Positions 4,732-5,731 of a stretch of 5,731 nucleotides of DNA are shown in pieces (position 1 is the first letter of the stretch; each line of letters opens with the position of its first letter). Position numbers and translations under genes: made by a program. The stretch is from the NCBI GenBank assembly GCA_945829445.1, contig CALZUY010000128.1, positions 1 to 5,731 of the forward strand, in the 5' to 3' direction. Origin of the DNA: Butyricicoccus_A sp945486175. Its GTDB lineage: Bacteria; Bacillota; Clostridia; Oscillospirales; Butyricicoccaceae. The notes beneath the pieces were generated by a model. It was not told the origin of the DNA. It did no database searches and saw only the letters and a program-made list of their open reading frames with translations.

Positions 4732-5731
4732 ATGAGGAAAGTCAAATTAGGTGATCTTGTCACCGTCATGAATGAACGGGAAGATAATCCTTCACGGAGT
4801 AAATACGACCGTTTCGTTGGCTTGGAGCATTATGATTCTGGTTCAATTTCAATTACCCGGTGGGGTTCCACGGAAATGCTTGTATCTGCTATGAAGGTGT
4901 TCCACAGAGGCGATATTTTGGTTGCGCGACGGAACGTGTATCTGAAACGGGCATCGTCGGTCGATTTTGATGGTATTACCTCCGGTGACTCCATCATTCT
5001 TCATGTCAATGATGAACAATACAAGGCTATTGTGCCGTTCGTGTTGAATACAGATTCTTTTTGGGATTATGCGGATCAACATTCCGATGGATCAATGTCA
5101 AAACGCCTTGCTCCGAAAACGATGCTTGAGTATGAGTTTACATTGCCTGACGATGAAGAAGTTGAAAGGCTCTCCACCCTTCTGTGGGCCATGGAGCGCA
5201 CGAAAACCGCCTACAAAAACCTGATTGCGAAGACAGATGAGCTCGTCAAATCGCAATTTGTTGAGATGTTTGGCATCCCGGAGACAGGTGAAACGGAGTG
5301 GCCTGAGTACAAGCTTCAGACACTCCTTGATATGGGATGGATAACATATCATCTCGATGGCAACCATGGAAGCGAATACCCACGCGCTCATGAATTTGTT
5401 GAATCAGGGGTTCCTTACATTAGCGCAAACTGTGTTGTTGATGGACGGATTGATTTTGCAAACGCAAAATATGTCACTGAAGCACGGGCGAATAGATTCA
5501 GGAAGGGTATTGCAGAGAATAAGGATGTATTATTCGCCCACAATGCTACGGTCGGCCCGGTAGCCATTCTTGAAACTACAGAGCCACGGGTAATACTTGG
5601 TACTTCCCTGACGGCTTTCAGATGCAATACCGCGCATATTCTGCCTGAGTTTTTGAAAGCATATCTGGAATGCCCTAGATTTGTCCGACAATACGAAGCA
5701 GAAATGCAGCAGTCTACTCGAAAACAAGTGC
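4732..5731 (+). CDS. hsdS: HsdS, type I specificity subunit, cut off by window edge
   Basis: The frame is open from ATG 4732 to the window end, giving 333 residues of a protein whose family is usually about 400-450 long. HsdS recognises the bipartite DNA target and holds the HsdM subunits. The order is typical. A first target-recognition domain (about 1-140) contains FVGLEHYDSGSI (28-39), HRGDILVARRNVYLKR (58-73) and SGDSIIL (84-90). A central conserved helical spacer follows (about 141-182), with EVERLSTLLWAMERTKTAYK and LVKSQFVEMFG. A second recognition domain starts near 186, with GNHGSEYP (210-217), GVPYISAN (226-233) and NKDVLFAHNATVGPVAIL (263-280). The C-terminal helical repeat is expected beyond the edge. 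The recognition sequence cannot be read from these domains. No inverted partial hsdS or recombinase is visible inside the window, so phase variation cannot be judged. Confidence 0.93.
   Translation, partial: MRKVKLGDLVTVMNEREDNPSRSKYDRFVGLEHYDSGSISITRWGSTEMLVSAMKVFHRGDILVARRNVYLKRASSVDFDGITSGDSIILHVNDEQYKAIVPFVLNTDSFWDYADQHSDGSMSKRLAPKTMLEYEFTLPDDEEVERLSTLLWAMERTKTAYKNLIAKTDELVKSQFVEMFGIPETGETEWPEYKLQTLLDMGWITYHLDGNHGSEYPRAHEFVESGVPYISANCVVDGRIDFANAKYVTEARANRFRKGIAENKDVLFAHNATVGPVAILETTEPRVILGTSLTAFRCNTAHILPEFLKAYLECPRFVRQYEAEMQQSTRKQV

Noticed and set aside
4732..5731. Phase-variable hsdS
   Set aside because: No inverted partial copy, tandem repeat tract or recombinase is visible inside the window, although the region beyond the edge is unseen.

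Overview
The window reads as a bacterial defence-island segment, probably from a Bacillota-type organism. The evidence is strong GGAGG-type ribosome binding sites, an extended -10 promoter, moderate GC and tightly packed genes on one strand. The exact lineage cannot be fixed from the sequence.

Layout. Positions 1-50 hold the last codons of an unidentified upstream gene, followed by a strong intrinsic terminator (73-117). Positions 118-432 are AT-rich and have no convincing gene. They contain a perfect 12-bp inverted repeat (147-158 / 225-236), a small hairpin beside it and a second, weaker terminator-like hairpin (361-391). Positions 433-627 carry the C-terminal remnant of a SLOG/DUF1273-like protein, truncated and without its own start. 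Positions 628-852 form a leader region with a good extended -10 promoter (716-744) surrounded by three dyads.

An operon of three type I restriction-modification genes follows. The first (853-3252) is an apparent in-frame fusion of a complete ADP-ribosylglycohydrolase to a complete HsdM adenine methyltransferase. The second (3245-4726, overlapping by 8 bases) is a paralogous HsdM. The third (4732 to the window edge) is HsdS, the specificity subunit, cut off in its second target-recognition domain. No HsdR is present; it would be expected outside the window.

The most notable signal lies in the fusion linker. An A8 run places the heptamer A AAA AAG, the dnaX-type slippery sequence, in the correct reading phase. 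A -1 shift there reaches a TGA three codons later. An in-frame ATG preceded by GAAGGG lies 13 bases beyond that TGA. The locus could therefore make a free ~280-residue ADP-ribosylglycohydrolase, a fusion protein, and perhaps a free HsdM from one message. The same A8 run also means that a one-base sequencing error or strain variation could create or destroy the fusion, so this must be checked before building on it.

Working together, the two HsdM proteins and HsdS would form a methyltransferase complex that marks a bipartite site, with cleavage by a separate HsdR. The glycohydrolase would remove ADP-ribose from an unknown target. Its tethering to a DNA methyltransferase suggests a link between ADP-ribosylation and DNA modification or anti-phage defence, but that link is inference.
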